Counted from the stretch's first letter, positions 23,669 through 35,836 are shown. The stretch is DNA of 64,000 nucleotides from Datura wrightii (GCA_035772735.1 JASDFA010000018.1:55024001-55088000), one strand, 5' to 3'. Notes: generated from the sequence alone by a model not told the origin. Translations and numbers: made by a program.

Positions 23669-24300
23669 AGTTGAGGTTCACAATGTCCAAAGAGGGTCCA
23701 GGGCCAACACAAATTCATTATAAACAAAATAGGAAAGGTGAATGGGCTAATCAACAAAAAAGTTCACTTCTAGGCTCAAACATGGAAAGGGATTCATTTT
23801 ATTTGGTAGGGTCATTTAAGCTAAAAGTGGGCTAATATAATGGGCTCTGATCCTTTCCTAACCATCCTAAAACCTATGAAAAGACCAACCAGGCAAGTTC
23901 TAGATCCTATACACAGTATTGAACTAGGTAAGCATCCTCACTCACTCATGGTACAAGTTTGCATTTATTCTATCTATCTGGTTCATGCATAGTTAAGCTA
24001 CAATTACACATGTTAATCTACAAATTCCATAAAAAGATCCACAATAGTCATGCTTTGCAATCAATATACACAGCTAAACCCAATAATTTTAAAATGGCTC
24101 GTTTTTACTTTTCACAATTTCTAGGTCTCAAAAATATGTGCATTTATTGGCTGTAAACTACTCCTAAGCTACTTCTAGTTAAACAAAAACAAAAACAAAT
24201 TTCTAAACATGTTTGTTATACTAGATAGCATGTCTGAGGAAAAAAAACACGGCAACAAAACCCTCATACATTAACCAAAAACTAGAAACAAGTACACCCT
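23669..24300. other. 3' tail of element C
   Basis: Noncoding AT-rich sequence beyond the accessory ORF and the G-rich tract. It matches neither LTR B nor LTR C. Its border with E2 is not sharp. Confidence 0.4.
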
Positions 24301-24313
24301 CCCCCCCCCCCCC
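24301..24313 (-). other. G13 homopolymer, possible polypurine tract of C
   Basis: Thirteen G on the minus strand in a purine-rich context, downstream of the accessory ORF. It may be the plus-strand primer, but no LTR start follows directly. Confidence 0.4.
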
Positions 24314-24383
24314 TTTTAAAAAGCATGCTTTGTCCCTAAAGCATAAAAATGAAACACTAGGAGAGGGACATACCTGTGGTGCT

Positions 24384-26554
24384 CTAAGTACTCTTATCAT
24401 CCTGAGGAGGCAAGTGTGAGAGCACACTCCCCTCCGCAGCAATTGTGGCACTAGCGGTGGCCAGTGCCCTCAGTCGTGTGGAACTCGGGACGGTGATCAC
24501 CCCCTCAATAGTAGTGGTCACCGCAATGACCTCATCATCAACTTGGGCTGAATATGGCTCACCCAAAGGGTCCTTTCCACCTGCAAGCTCTCCATTGGCA
24601 GTGGAGCTCCCCGCTCCTCTGTCTCTCCCCTGCATCTCTAACAAGTGCTCGTCATGAGACTGCAGCCTATCCACTATCACTCGTTTGTGCTCCTTTCTCT
24701 CCCTCCTCTTTCTATTCTTTGAGGGCTTCTCATCAACTACTCCTGAGGCCCTCTTCTTCCCCTTCTCTCACATGCTGCTGTTAGAGCCCAGAATTCCCCA
24801 AGGATGAGCTCCTCATCAAGCTCAGCATCTAGATCTAGAATAGTGGACGCTGCTAATATGGCGGGCTGTCTAGAAGACAACTTAGATACCTGACTCCATA
24901 GGGCCCCCAACTCCTCTCGCAAGCTCCATGTGTCTAACTGCTCGGCTAATCACTAGTTGAATTAGAGAACAAAGATATCTAGTCGGCTATGCAGTCCACT
25001 AGTAGCCTCTTCAATCTCAGCCTTGACCCAAGGCTTGACATTGTCCACATCAAGTTGACCTTTTTCTCGGTCAATGTCAATCTCTTTGCCAACTTCTAAA
25101 GGAAATCATAGGCCGCCAATATACATCCTGAAGGGACCTGCCCCAATGTGGTGAATGGAGGTATAGATGAAGTGCTAGGGTCGGCTGTTGTGCGTCCAGT
25201 ATCTCACCCTGATCCATCGAGGTAGGGGCATCTATCTACTCGCCCCATGCTGGCTGAGGTGGTGGAACCGTTGTAGGTAATCTAACCCGGCTCACCTGGT
25301 TCATGTTATCTTAAATCAACCCTATATCCACAGTCTTATGTCCCCTAACTTGAGTATCAATCTATGCTATCACCCTCACTCCTGAGTCTCTACAGAGTCT
25401 ATGTATGAGACTTGGGAACAGGATAGTAGTGCTCACGCCCATAGCGCGATCCCAAATCTCATTAGCTATCACTCTCAAGATGTTGATGGCGTATCTAGAC
25501 ATGATACAAGCCACCAATGTTGTTATGTCAGCACTCAGGGTGTTGTCATTAACCATCGGTGCCAGCCTATGGTGAACCAGTGTCCAGAAGGCCTTCGCTA
25601 TGAAGTTGAGCGAAGCCTTTGTGACCTGTCGTCCACTGGTCACCCACTCTACCTCCTCCTTATCCTCAGTTATAACTCTTGCTAGCCATCTCATCTGCCT
25701 CTACTGCTCCTCGAGGCTCAATTGATTAACCCTTTTCAAGGCATCAACTTTGTAGACAAACTCAGTTGTGTCATCTGGAGCTTTGAACTGTGGCCCATAC
25801 AACATTCGGGCAATGGTCCGCTCGGAGATATCAACTGCTCATTCCCGGACAATGATACTTTCAAACCTTGGCTGCTCCTTTAGTTTCTGCCTAACCTTTG
25901 CCCTCTTCTCTATCATCGCCAAGTACATGGCATAGAACTCCCTGAATAATTCAGCACTATAACTGTCAGGGGTTTTAGCCATCTACTCGAACCCATAAAA
26001 GCAGAAATTCCACTTCATCTCCTCGACCTCATTTAGAGCACCATTCAAGATCCACATTCCTCCTAGATACTCCATCTAGGGTGCTGTTTGGAGGTGAGAA
26101 TGGGACCCTGCTCATAGATCTCCCGAGCACCAGGCACACCCCACCTAATCGCGTGACTCTGTGGAGGCATGGTCTGGCCATCATCTTCTTCTAGGGCCCT
26201 CTCCTCCAACCCATCCTCATCTATACCTTCTCCAAATTGAGCCTCATCGAACCCTTCCTCAGCATTTGACCCACTCCAGGACTCTTGAGGAAACTCATTG
26301 GCTCCCTCCTTAGACCGGGGAGCATCTACCGGAGCGGTAGAGGTAGCATCGGCCTGAGCCTTGGCCTATGCCCTAATGGTTTGTGGATCATCAGTGTCGT
26401 TAATATCAATTTTGTACTCCTCCACTGAACCACTAGGGGTGTTCTTCTCCTACTCGGACGCTGAAGGCCCGTCTACCAATTCCCTCCGAGCAGCAATCTC
26501 AACACGGGTCTCCTTCTCTTGGGCATTCTTGCTTGCTCGCTTCTTAATTGTCAT
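24384..26554 (-). pseudogene. Accessory ORF of element C, several in-frame stops
   Basis: About 720 codons from ATG 26,554 (MTIKKRASKNAQE) to TAG 24,384-24,386, with many stops. It opens with a charged acidic low-complexity region, followed by a core that reads ELFREFYAMY and SGRQVTKASLNF (25,600) and SRYAINILRVIANEIWD (25,470). This resembles the 'putative plant transposon protein' family seen in element A, though A and C differ greatly. The tail is Ser/Thr/Ala-rich. A splice-acceptor-like CTCCATAG lies right before the ATG. Function unknown. Confidence 0.55.
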
Positions 26555-26599
26555 GTACCTATGGAGAAAAGGTTAGTACGTGTGATATGAGAAAAGAAA

Positions 26600-27960
26600 A
26601 TTAAGAAAATAGCTCCAGTATGTTACCACGAGTCATCAGTATATGTCATACCTAGGTGGTACGATCCATACTAAGACTCGTAATATCTCATGACACTGTC
26701 ACAACTCATTGGTATGACTTGTACCAGTTTGTTATGGTTCATACTAATAGTCGTAGGAGAAATTCTAGAATATTTTTACTCTCCATATTTTTGTATAACT
26801 CATGCTATGGATCGTAGTTAGGTTCTACGAGTCGCACTAAGGATCGTACTATCGCTTTTGAACTTGACCCTTTTCGGAATCTTAGTATGACCACGAGGTA
26901 TGACTCGTAGAGAGATATACGGGTCATACTAGGTCTTGTACTATGAGTTTCCATTTTATCATACCTGGGACAGTCCCAATGAATCATCATATGAGTCATA
27001 GTATGAAACCACGAGTTATAGGATGGCTTGTGAAGCCTATCCTTTCCCTGTGTTGATTCAGTTGTGCAAGCAAATACATTTTTTAGATGTGTATTCATAA
27101 TTCCCCACCCCATTGATGCAAACTACATTATTTTTACCTTCCACTCAATCCCCAGCATTTTTCACACCCTGTAACTCACTACCCATAATTTATTTTAATG
27201 TTTGAGCATTTTGAATTCCTAACCCTTCAGTGAATATGCATATCTAGCCTCTGATCACATTCCTCTTCCTCATTTTCATGAGTTTGAGGAATCGCAGTTT
27301 ACTTTTAGCTAACACTTAGCAATAAATTTAAATGAAAAAGTAATCACTTACTTGCAATTTAGAGTTCTTACCCGATTTCTTGCTTGTTACAATTTTGGGA
27401 TAGGAATTCAAGTAGCTCATGCAAATTTATTTGCACAGATTTGAGCTCAACAAATTGTGCTTGAGTTACGGGTGATTGAATATTGAGGGGAGGAGATCAT
27501 GGGTGTAGTTTTGTTGGCATGGGAATTGAGGTCCGAAAATTTGGGTTTCAAATAAGTTAGGGAGGATTTTAAAATATACATCGAGTCGAGTTATTTCATT
27601 AAATTTTGCCCATCACGGCTCATACAAACGAGTCATAAGTCGTACCTACGGCTCATCCCGTAGACTCATAGTAAAAGACTGAGGGAACTTACTTGGGGAC
27701 CTACTAGTATGTGGTACAAGTTGTACCAAGGTACCACGACCCGTACCATGACTCATAGGTTAGAGTTTCTGCACTTCCATACTTAGAATAGTTTATCATT
27801 TTAGTGGGTACTACGACTCGTACAATGGAGTTATAGTTCATAATGACCAATGGTAATATGGACTTATGCACTTGGACAGTTCTCTATTTTTCACCTCTGA
27901 GCATACTACGAGTCGTACAATCCTCCTACGATTCGTACTGAGGCTGGTAGTACAGTTTTG
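26600..27960. repeat. Palindrome-rich spacer of element C
   Basis: Two arrays (26,610-27,020 and 27,600-27,960) of odd-length palindromes with GACTC or GAGTC cores, including perfect 11-mers TACGACTCGTA (27,812-27,822) and TACGAGTCGTA (27,907-27,917). TACGACTCGTA also occurs in LTR C (31,919-31,929). The middle stretch is unique AT-rich sequence with a splice-donor-like CAAGTAAGTG near 27,350 on the minus strand. Confidence 0.75.
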
Positions 27961-28029
27961 TTCTGTAATTTGTTTACCCATCAGTCTTTGTTTCACCTAC
28001 ACGCTGAATACACATAAGTCTAGATACTT

Positions 28030-28265
28030 GGGTTGCCTCCCAAGAATCACTTGATTTAACGTTGTGGCAAGATGCAAGTGGTTTAGTTACTCAGGCTTTA
28101 CCAAACCATCTCATGGGTTTCATTTCAAGAAGCGCCTGATCTAACATCGTGGCATGACGTAGGTAGTTCAGTTACTTAGGCTTCACCGAACCACCTCATG
28201 GGTTGCCTCTCAAGAAGAGCCTAATTTAACGTCGCAGTACGACGCAAGTCTCTTGACTACTCAGG
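28030..28265 (-). repeat. 85-bp tandem repeat, about 2.8 copies, of the post-protease box
   Basis: Copies start at 28,030, 28,115 and 28,200, each opening GGGTT and containing TTTAACGTCG or a variant. The third copy abuts the protease stop. Element A has one copy in the same place. Confidence 0.85.
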
Positions 28266-28660
28266 ATTCATCAAGAAACTCGGACTCATCCTCAATTTTT
28301 GACACCACCTTAAACTCATTAGGCTGCTTCATTGACCTACAAACATTGAAGGTGACCTCCTCCTTGTTCAGCCTAAATTTCAATTTTCTAGCCTCAACAT
28401 CCACTAATGCTCTCCTAATGGCAAGGAATGGTTTCCCCAAAATGATAGGAACCTCAAAATCGACCTTGAAATATAGGGTCACGAAGTTAGTTTGGAAGAT
28501 AAATTTTTCCACCTTGACTAGTATATCAAAAAGGATCCCCACTGGCTTCTTAACTGTGCGGTCCTCCACCAAAAGCCACATCATAGTCAGTGTGGGTCTC
28601 CTAAGTCCAATTGTTTAAACACAGCTAATGGCATCAAGTTGATGCTAGCACCTAGGTCAC
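28261..28660 (-). pseudogene. Aspartic protease of element C (deletion before the active site)
   Basis: CDLGASINLMP is readable near 28,640, but the frame feeding it is lost: about 30 bases between the FTIPC block and CDLG are missing compared with B, causing a frameshift. The rest reads to PIILGKPFLAI and ends with a stop at 28,261. Confidence 0.7.
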
Positions 28661-30736
28661 ACACGGAATGGTGAAGGCTCCTGGATCTTCCTTTTTCTGA
28701 GCAAGGACCCGTGAGGCTATGGCACTGTAGTGATGCAAGTTACCAACCGGCTCATAGCTCATGGACCTCTTCCTAGTCACCAGGTCCTTCATGAGCTTAG
28801 CATACCCGAGCAGTTTTTCCAATGCCTCAACCAATGGGATGTTCACAGACAACTATTTTAGCATTGAAAAAAATTTCTAGAACTTCCCATTTTCCGCCTT
28901 CTTCTTCATCCTCTGGGAGAATGGTGGTGGTGGTCGAGGGATAGGCTGGTAAATTTGAGTGGCCCTTTTTTCCTTCCCTTTCTCAGATCTGAACTCCTTT
29001 GCTTAACCTAGAGCCTTAGTCAACTCATCCTCACCTGTGATATCCTTCTTAGCAATCTCATCCTCCTCATTCAGCTCAATCTCCTTTTGTCTCTCCATCT
29101 CAACTACAACTGGGAAGGAAGGGTCAATGGTGGTCTTCCCACACCTAGTCATTACAGTCATATAATGACTGTCATTCTTTAGATTTTGGACTATATTGCT
29201 AGGAAGTGTACCCTTCTTCCTTTGGTTTAGAGATGCAGACATCTGCTCTAACTGTTGCTCAATATGCTTGATTGTTGTGGCATGCGATTCAACTTTCTGA
29301 CTCATGCCAAATATGTCTCCCCTAATGTCCTTCAGCTGACATCTATGGATTTTTCCTTCTTCAGCAGCAGAGCCATCATGCTCTCCAACTTTAAGGTTCT
29401 AGCATCGCCCTCACGAGCTCTAGGAGGAACATATAAACCTGTGCGGTCGTTGCGGTAGCCATCATTCTTTCTCCACTCCACCTTCTCGCTCACGACCTCT
29501 ACTCATATCCCTACACCCATTCCTGTTGTATTTGTCTCTATATTGGTTCTGAACTTGATTTGCAGAACCTTGGCGCCAAGTGTCCTATCCAAACCCTTGG
29601 GATTGGCCCTAAAATCCGCCACCTGGTTGTCCGCGAAGTTTGCCTCCTCCTCGAAATCTGACTGCTCATACCCCATTTTCTGACCCTAAGCTCCCACTAC
29701 ATTCATATTTTGAGCTCCAGAGCCCATAATATGCTTCATGAGCAGGTCTAAAGATGTCCTCATGTGAGCCAACTCCTGATCATGTTCCTCTTCTTTTTTG
29801 TGTTGGCCAGCAATCATCGCTATAGCATATGTACCTGCAACTGTCTCAGTTTCCTTTGTATGCCAGGCTCTATTTGTCTTGGTCACTCAATCTAGCATGA
29901 TAGTTGTTTGTTCCCACGAGTGACTCATCAGTGCTCCTCCTACCACTATGTCTGTTATAGCCTTAGTACTATTGTTCAAAGACCTATAAAAAATTTCCAA
30001 CAAACTGTCATCGAGAATTTTATGATTAGGGCACATAGTCAACTTCTTTTTAAATCTCAACCATGTCTGATAAGTGCCTCTGTCGTAAATTATAGATCTC
30101 ATCCTTGAGCTGCAGCATCTTGGACGGTAGGAAGAACCTTTCTAAGAAGGCTTATTTTAGCTCCCTCCAATTGGTGATGGAGTCGTTGGGAAACTCCGAT
30201 AACCATAAAGTGGCCTCTCCAGCTAGAGAAAATGGGAAGATCCTCAGCTTGATCGCATTCTGGCTCACACTGGGCAACCTGTATGCCTTGCAAATCCCCA
30301 CAAAGTTCATCGGGTAGAGGTTTGCATTGTAGCTGCATGTCCACTAAACACCCCCTTCATATTGAGAAATTGGATAATGGTGCTAGTGATATCAAAACTT
30401 TGCCCCAGCAAGCAAAGGTGGAGGTACAATGGCTCCTGTTGACCCAGCTTCATCAAAATCTGGGTCCTCCTCATCATCAAACTAAAGAGAATATCTATGG
30501 CCTCTGTTACCCTGTCTATGTCGGTCAACAGTGTCTACCACTCTTTGGAGGTCCTCATCTCCATGGAGGGTAGCTTTCCATGCTAACTCTGCCTGTTAAT
30601 CTTCAGCAGTAGCTAATCTAGCTTGTCTTTGCTTAAGGGTTTCATTGTTGTGCTCCATTCTTCGCACTGTTTGTTCAAGCTCAAGATCAAGTGGAACCAG
30701 AGGGTTTCCACTTCACCAAGTACTTGGCATTCACCA
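28661..30736 (-). pseudogene. Gag of element C (degenerate)
   Basis: Likely start ATG near 30,736 (MPST). Segments: TWLRFKKKLTMCPN and LLEIFYRSLNNSTKA (30,000), QMSASLNQRKKGTLPSN (29,200), which match element B's gag closely (QMSVAMNHRQKGTLPSN at about 9,180). Several stops and frameshifts. This pairing with B supports common ancestry of their gag. Confidence 0.7.
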
Positions 30737-30835
30737 AGTGTCAACCTGTGCGTATCAAAAACAAAAGAAAAACGTAAATGAAGAAATAAAGAATAAAAGT
30801 TAAACACAAGCAATTAATCTAATCCTAAGTCGTAT

Positions 30836-30853
30836 TCCCCGGCAACGGCATCA
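30836..30853 (-). other. Primer-binding site of C, tRNA-Asp type
   Basis: Minus strand TGATGCCGTTGCCGGGGA, two mismatches to the recalled tRNA-Asp-complementary site. Confidence 0.75.
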
Positions 30854-30860
30854 TTTTTTA

Positions 30861-32465
30861 TAACGCTCAAATCACACTCCTGTAAAAGTATGACGCAGAC
30901 ATTGTCAATAAAGAATCCAACTAGGTTGGGGTCAACCCCATAGGGAATATGGTCAAGATGTAGACTAATGCTTAGTATTTATGCTTTTAGTTATATTATT
31001 TCCAAAGGGGGGTTTTATAGAAGTAATCAATTAAAATTGTGAATTGATGTTGCTGTCAAGTTTATGCAATTAACTAGAGAGGTGTCCCCATGGATTCATA
31101 ACAACTTCGAGTTAATACACTAGTGATCTATCCCAATACTTAGCCTGTAGAACTGATAACATAGGTTTATCCAAATGATTGATTCGTCCCTATTGGATGA
31201 CTATACTCAATCACCGGATTAGGTCTATTGAGTGTTTTCACTTTAGCCATTATCAATTGTTCCAAATTAACTATTCTAAAACCGAAGCTCAAGTTATTCA
31301 ATGAACCACAAAATTCAAGGCTTTGTTGATCTTCTCTTTTTCTAATATCTACCTCTCTAGGTTTAAGCAAGTAGAGAATTCGGGCAAATCCTAATGTTGC
31401 GCTCCATTAAGAAACATTTAAGATGAAAAGAAGACAATACAAACATAAGGATTGGTTTAGAATCACTATGTGCAAACCCTATTTAGTTATTCCACCATGG
31501 TTCACACAACCCTAGTTGTGGAGGTTTTATCCTCTTATGTTTGTAAGTATAGAATTAGCATTCATGCACGATATCATAATTAAAGACGTACAACGATGAT
31601 TGAATAAAAACTCAATTGATTAATGCATAATTCAACAATGATAAATTCAAGAATCAATTAATAATCTCTAAGAATATTGGAAGAAAACTCAAGAAGTCGA
31701 TCTCCAAAATATTAGTTCTCTCTAAAAAATAGTCGCTCTAACAAAAATAACCTAGAAAAGTATTTATACAAATAATCAGAAACCTTTTCAAAATTAACAG
31801 GGAAATCGCTTTAACTATCGCCGCCAGGTCCTATGACTCGTACCATGAAACTATGAGTCATAGCTTCCACTTGTACAAAGCTCAGTAGCTTTGAAATCTT
31901 CCAAATCCTGGGAGCTGTTACGACTCGTACAACTCTGTATGAATCATACGTTCCTATCGTGGTATGATTCTGTGAAGTCTGGCATCCTCTTAATATTGCC
32001 ACGAGTACTTTGGTATGACTCGTACCTTGATCTTATGACTCGAGATATTCTTTCGTACCCTGAGATCTGATTCTAAAGTTCACTATGGCTCCTTGGTACG
32101 GATAGTATATGGTTATCACGACTAGTGGTTTTTACCCGTACCAGGAGACCAGTCAAGTGCATCTGTCTGTATTTTTCCATCACTGCTCTGGTACATCTCG
32201 TACCAAGAGTTTTACTTTGGCTTGGTCTTATATAGTTCGTCTGAAGTTTATCACGGTTGCATAATACGGCTCGTACCACCAAGTTTGAGCTCGTACTGAG
32301 GACTGTACTTGGCCCACTTTCTGCACTCTTTTTACTTCTTTTATAGACTTCAACTCCAAAGCATGATTTCCCTAAAAACAAAGAAATTGCATCTATCTTA
32401 AACACACCTAAGACCATGCATATTTTCTCTGTTTTAAGCATCAAAAGTGTTGTAAACTCACAGCA
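30861..32465 (-). repeat. 5' LTR of element C, 1,605 bp
   Basis: Minus strand starts TGCTGTGAGTTTACAACAC, like LTR B, and ends GAGCGTTA (the expected CA end is mutated). TATAAATAC lies at about 31,759-31,767. Upstream, 31,830-32,300, are GACTC-core palindromes including TACGACTCGTA (31,919-31,929) and ATGAGTCAT (31,853-31,861). Confidence 0.8.
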
Positions 32466-34759
32466 CTTCATACGCTACGAGTAGTGGTGAATAGGTACGA
32501 CTCGTGGTCATGAGTCATAGTCAGCATCTGCAAAGACAATTCTGAAGTAATGAGTCAAGTAACAACTCATGAAAAATTATCATGGGTCATTGTTTGGAGT
32601 TGTAGGATGGAGAATCATAGGAAGTGCAAGGACTATCTATTGACCATGAGTCACAGGATGACTCGTGGTATGCACTAACGAGTCGTAATGGGCACCCGTG
32701 GTTTGAGAATCAGAGAACTAGAAAATAGGTTGGCATGTGACGGATGGATACCACAAGTCATGGTAGGGTGGTATAACTCGTGGTATGAGTCATGACGATT
32801 GGCAGACAGATTTTTAAATACGATTTTTTGGGGATAATTTTTTAACTTCCTATGCTTCTAACCCCTAAGTAATGTTGTTTTGGATTTCTTAAAGGGTGTA
32901 TTAAGGGGTTTAACCTAGCCTAAGACCTCGTTCTCCCAAAAACACCATAAGTTGAAGGTCTTCTCTCAAGTGAAGCTAGGGCTTCATCATCTCCTCCATC
33001 TCAATTCCCTTGAGTTTTCAAGGCAAGTCAAGAGATCAATTTCTCAGGTATGTAGGGTCATAAATGGGGGAAATCCTTCCACCCTCATGCCCTTTTTAAG
33101 CTAAATTCCATGATTTCTACTTCTCAAATTCGAACTTGTGAAATTCTAGGGTTCGACCCAATTTAATGCAATTATCCATGATATCTCTATGGGTTCAATC
33201 CTCTCATGTTCTAAGTTGATGAATTATGGTTTCTAAGGCAGACTTAACTCAAAAATTTCTTACTAATTTATGACTTCAAGTTTATGATGATTTTCCCTAT
33301 TATGCATGATTTGTGAATTTCAAGTTTATGAGCCTATGATTTATAACGTGATGAAGTATCAAAGTATGCATGAATGTTTATAAATTCTTAAACTTATGAC
33401 TATATGATTTCGGTTATGAAGCCTTATTCAAGTATGCATGATTTCATGATTTGGGCAAGCTCATGTAAAGTCAAGTATTTTTCACCATGATTTTTAGCCA
33501 AGGTTTACAAGATAAGTTTAAAGAGATGTTTTGGAGTCAAGACTCCCCAGAAAATATTTAACTGCTATTTGAGAAGATAATTATAAGCTATTTGAAAATA
33601 TTTGGGAGTAGTGTCTAGCACCGAGTAAGCTAGGGAGTCCGAGGATCTCAGTCTCATAACTATGTACCACCGTAGGTATATATTCATATTTGGGACCTCT
33701 CAAGAGAGTATTCCCCCCGCTCAACGGTACACCGGGATATCACGCATTGATCGTTCTCTGCACTAGCAAGGTTTAGGACGGCTCTGTCCAATTGAGTGAG
33801 ATAGTTGAGACATCATGTAAGCTCTATTATGATGGTGTCGGTTATGATGAGTCTCCCACTATTTCTTATTATTTATGTATGTTCATGTTATGATTTATGA
33901 TATTTTGGCTCAAATTATGTTATACAAGGTTTTACAACAAATTTAGTCATGTTCAGCTTATGTAACGGTTTTGAAATGCTTTGAGCCCTCATGTTTAGCT
34001 TATAATCATAAATTCATGCCTCATGCTACTTTTACTCTTATGATCTCTTTTATAATGTTTTACTAGCATGTTTTACTTTTCCTACATACTCAGTACATAA
34101 AAAGCACTGACTGCATACTCTATGCTATATCATCTCATGATATAGGTTCGAGTGAGCAGTTTCAGTCCCGATGTTAGCTCGCTCCCGTTCTAGTCCAACC
34201 CAGTCCTTGTTTTGGTGAGTCCTCATGATCCGAGGATGGCAGTTTTTGGTTCATATCTCTTTTGCTTATATCTTTTATTTTCAGACCTAGCGAGCTAGTT
34301 GGGATATTGTCCCATCAGCTCATCATATATTTAGAGGCTTTTCAGATAATTATGTGTAGATGGTCCAGCATTATTGATTCGTGTTTACGCTTATGTTTTA
34401 TGTTATGCAGACTTCCGCTTATGTGGTGTTCATGATCCGAGGATGGCAGTTTTTGGTTCATATTTCTTTTGCTTATATCTTTTAGCTTCAGACCTAGCGA
34501 GCTAGTTAGGGGTATAGTCCCATCATCTCATCATATATTTAGAGGATTTTCAGACAATTATGTATTGATGGTCCAGCATTTTTGATTCGTGTTTACGCTT
34601 ATGTTTTATGTTATGTAGACTTCCGCTTATGTGGTGTTCAAGATTATCCTCTTTAAATATTTTCTCTTTCATGCTATATATGTATAATGGGTTAGTTTGG
34701 AGAAATTTGTGGTTCTAGGTCCCATGTCTCAGTTCGGGGTCCATGCTCGGGTCGTGACA
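32466..34759 (+). repeat. Tekay-like LTR, family T2, 5' truncated
   Basis: Plus-strand relative of the E3 LTR (18,286-20,482). Ends GGGTCGTGACA at 34,759. The first 80-100 bases, including the TG start, are missing where element C begins. Palindromic words at 32,480-32,800 include ATGAGTCAT (32,510-32,518) and GTACGACTCGTGG. Confidence 0.7.
34224..34640 (+). repeat. 207-bp tandem duplication inside the T2 LTR
   Basis: The segment starting CATGATCCGAGGATGGCAG at 34,224 is repeated from 34,431 with only scattered differences. It is not duplicated in the E3 LTR as far as I can see. Confidence 0.85.
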
Positions 34760-35105
34760 GAAACCCTTGAGGATCCTCAGGAGGTCCTCCGTGCCAACTA
34801 CTTCTTTCTCTGTCTCTTTTATCCGGTAGGAGGCCTACAAACACTCCTTCATGTGTTCACGTTAGTTGTCCATGTTTTGGAGTAGATACTCCTCATTACA
34901 GTGAGTCTACCTGCTAGAGTCAGTCATGCCGGGAAGTGGAGGCCTCACCACATCCTCAACCATGACATTATCGGCAATTAGATCCGCAATTCGATCTCGG
35001 TTGTTAGCTTTAATCTATCGCCTGCAAAGTAAGACACAACCAAGCTAGCAAGAAAAAATAAAGCTAAACTCATACAATTATCTAGCCTCATGGTGGGCAA
35101 TAAAT
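34760..35105 (-). pseudogene. Gag-like scrap of another gypsy element
   Basis: One minus-strand frame reads NNRDRIADLIADNVMVEDVVRPP, then stops and recovers with similar charged sequence to 34,760. It lies just inside a possible primer site. Low certainty; it could be any gag N-terminus. Confidence 0.35.
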
Positions 35106-35836
35106 TGTGTATCTTGAAATCGGTACAGTTGAATTTTAGGGGATCAAGAATACGCGTTATGATTCAACCTTATTTTAGATTCGATTTACTAGTAGTTGGG
35201 TTACTAGTATTTGATGTAAAACAAGTAAAATACAAAGTGAACTAGCAAGATAAGGTTGAGAGAAACTAATTCAGATGTATCCGGTGCAACCGTGAGCACG
35301 CTCGAGACCTTATCCTCATGCTCGAGATCAGTTACTTCTAATAACTTAAGAAAATTCCAGACAAAACAAAGAAAAATCCTTGGATCCTACAAAATAATGT
35401 ATTGCCAATATCTTTTCTTTTTAGAGAGTAGAGTTTGAATCCCTTTACAAAAGAAGAGGGTTGATTATTTATACTCTATAGAATTAAGGCCTCAGCTAAT
35501 AGCGGAATGCCACAAGATCCCTAAAGCACTACACATATGTCCTTGCGCCACGCGTCTAGTTCATTTGGAAGGTATCAGCTAATATCCCTGCCTGGATTAA
35601 ATTCATACCACCTCGTCCGCATACCTGAGTATCCTGACACTCTTGTCCCCTGTTTGTCTTTTATGCCACGTCATCGGGAAAAATGATCCCCCAATTCTTA
35701 TCCTGGCACAAGCTGGATTCTCTTCCATTGTAGTCTCACAGAGAGCCTCCCGAGATTCTTCGACTTTGTCGTCTTGGTGCATCACTTCAATCCTGCCGAT
35801 GATGCCACGTGTCTGGCTTCTATTAACCCATACACA
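35106..35836 (-). repeat. Possible LTR, 731 bp
   Basis: Ends are inverted, TGTGTAT at 35,106 and ATACACA at 35,836. A TATA box (GTATAAATAAT on the minus strand) lies at about 35,474-35,484. The adjacent minus strand TGCCCACCATGAGGC (about 35,084-35,098) resembles the primer site of Tat-type elements as I recall it. Direct support from a second LTR is lacking. Confidence 0.4.

Larger units (their letters stand above)
23669..32465 (-). mobile_element. Athila-like LTR retrotransposon C (no pol; 3' LTR missing)
   Basis: Leftward order: 5' LTR 32465-30861, primer site, gag, protease, three-copy box, palindrome-rich spacer, accessory ORF, G-rich tract, 3' tail. No reverse transcriptase or integrase between protease (28,261) and accessory ORF (26,554). 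Same plan as element A; LTR ends and primer site as in B. The left limit is approximate and no 3' LTR is seen, so the end has been lost. Confidence 0.75.
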
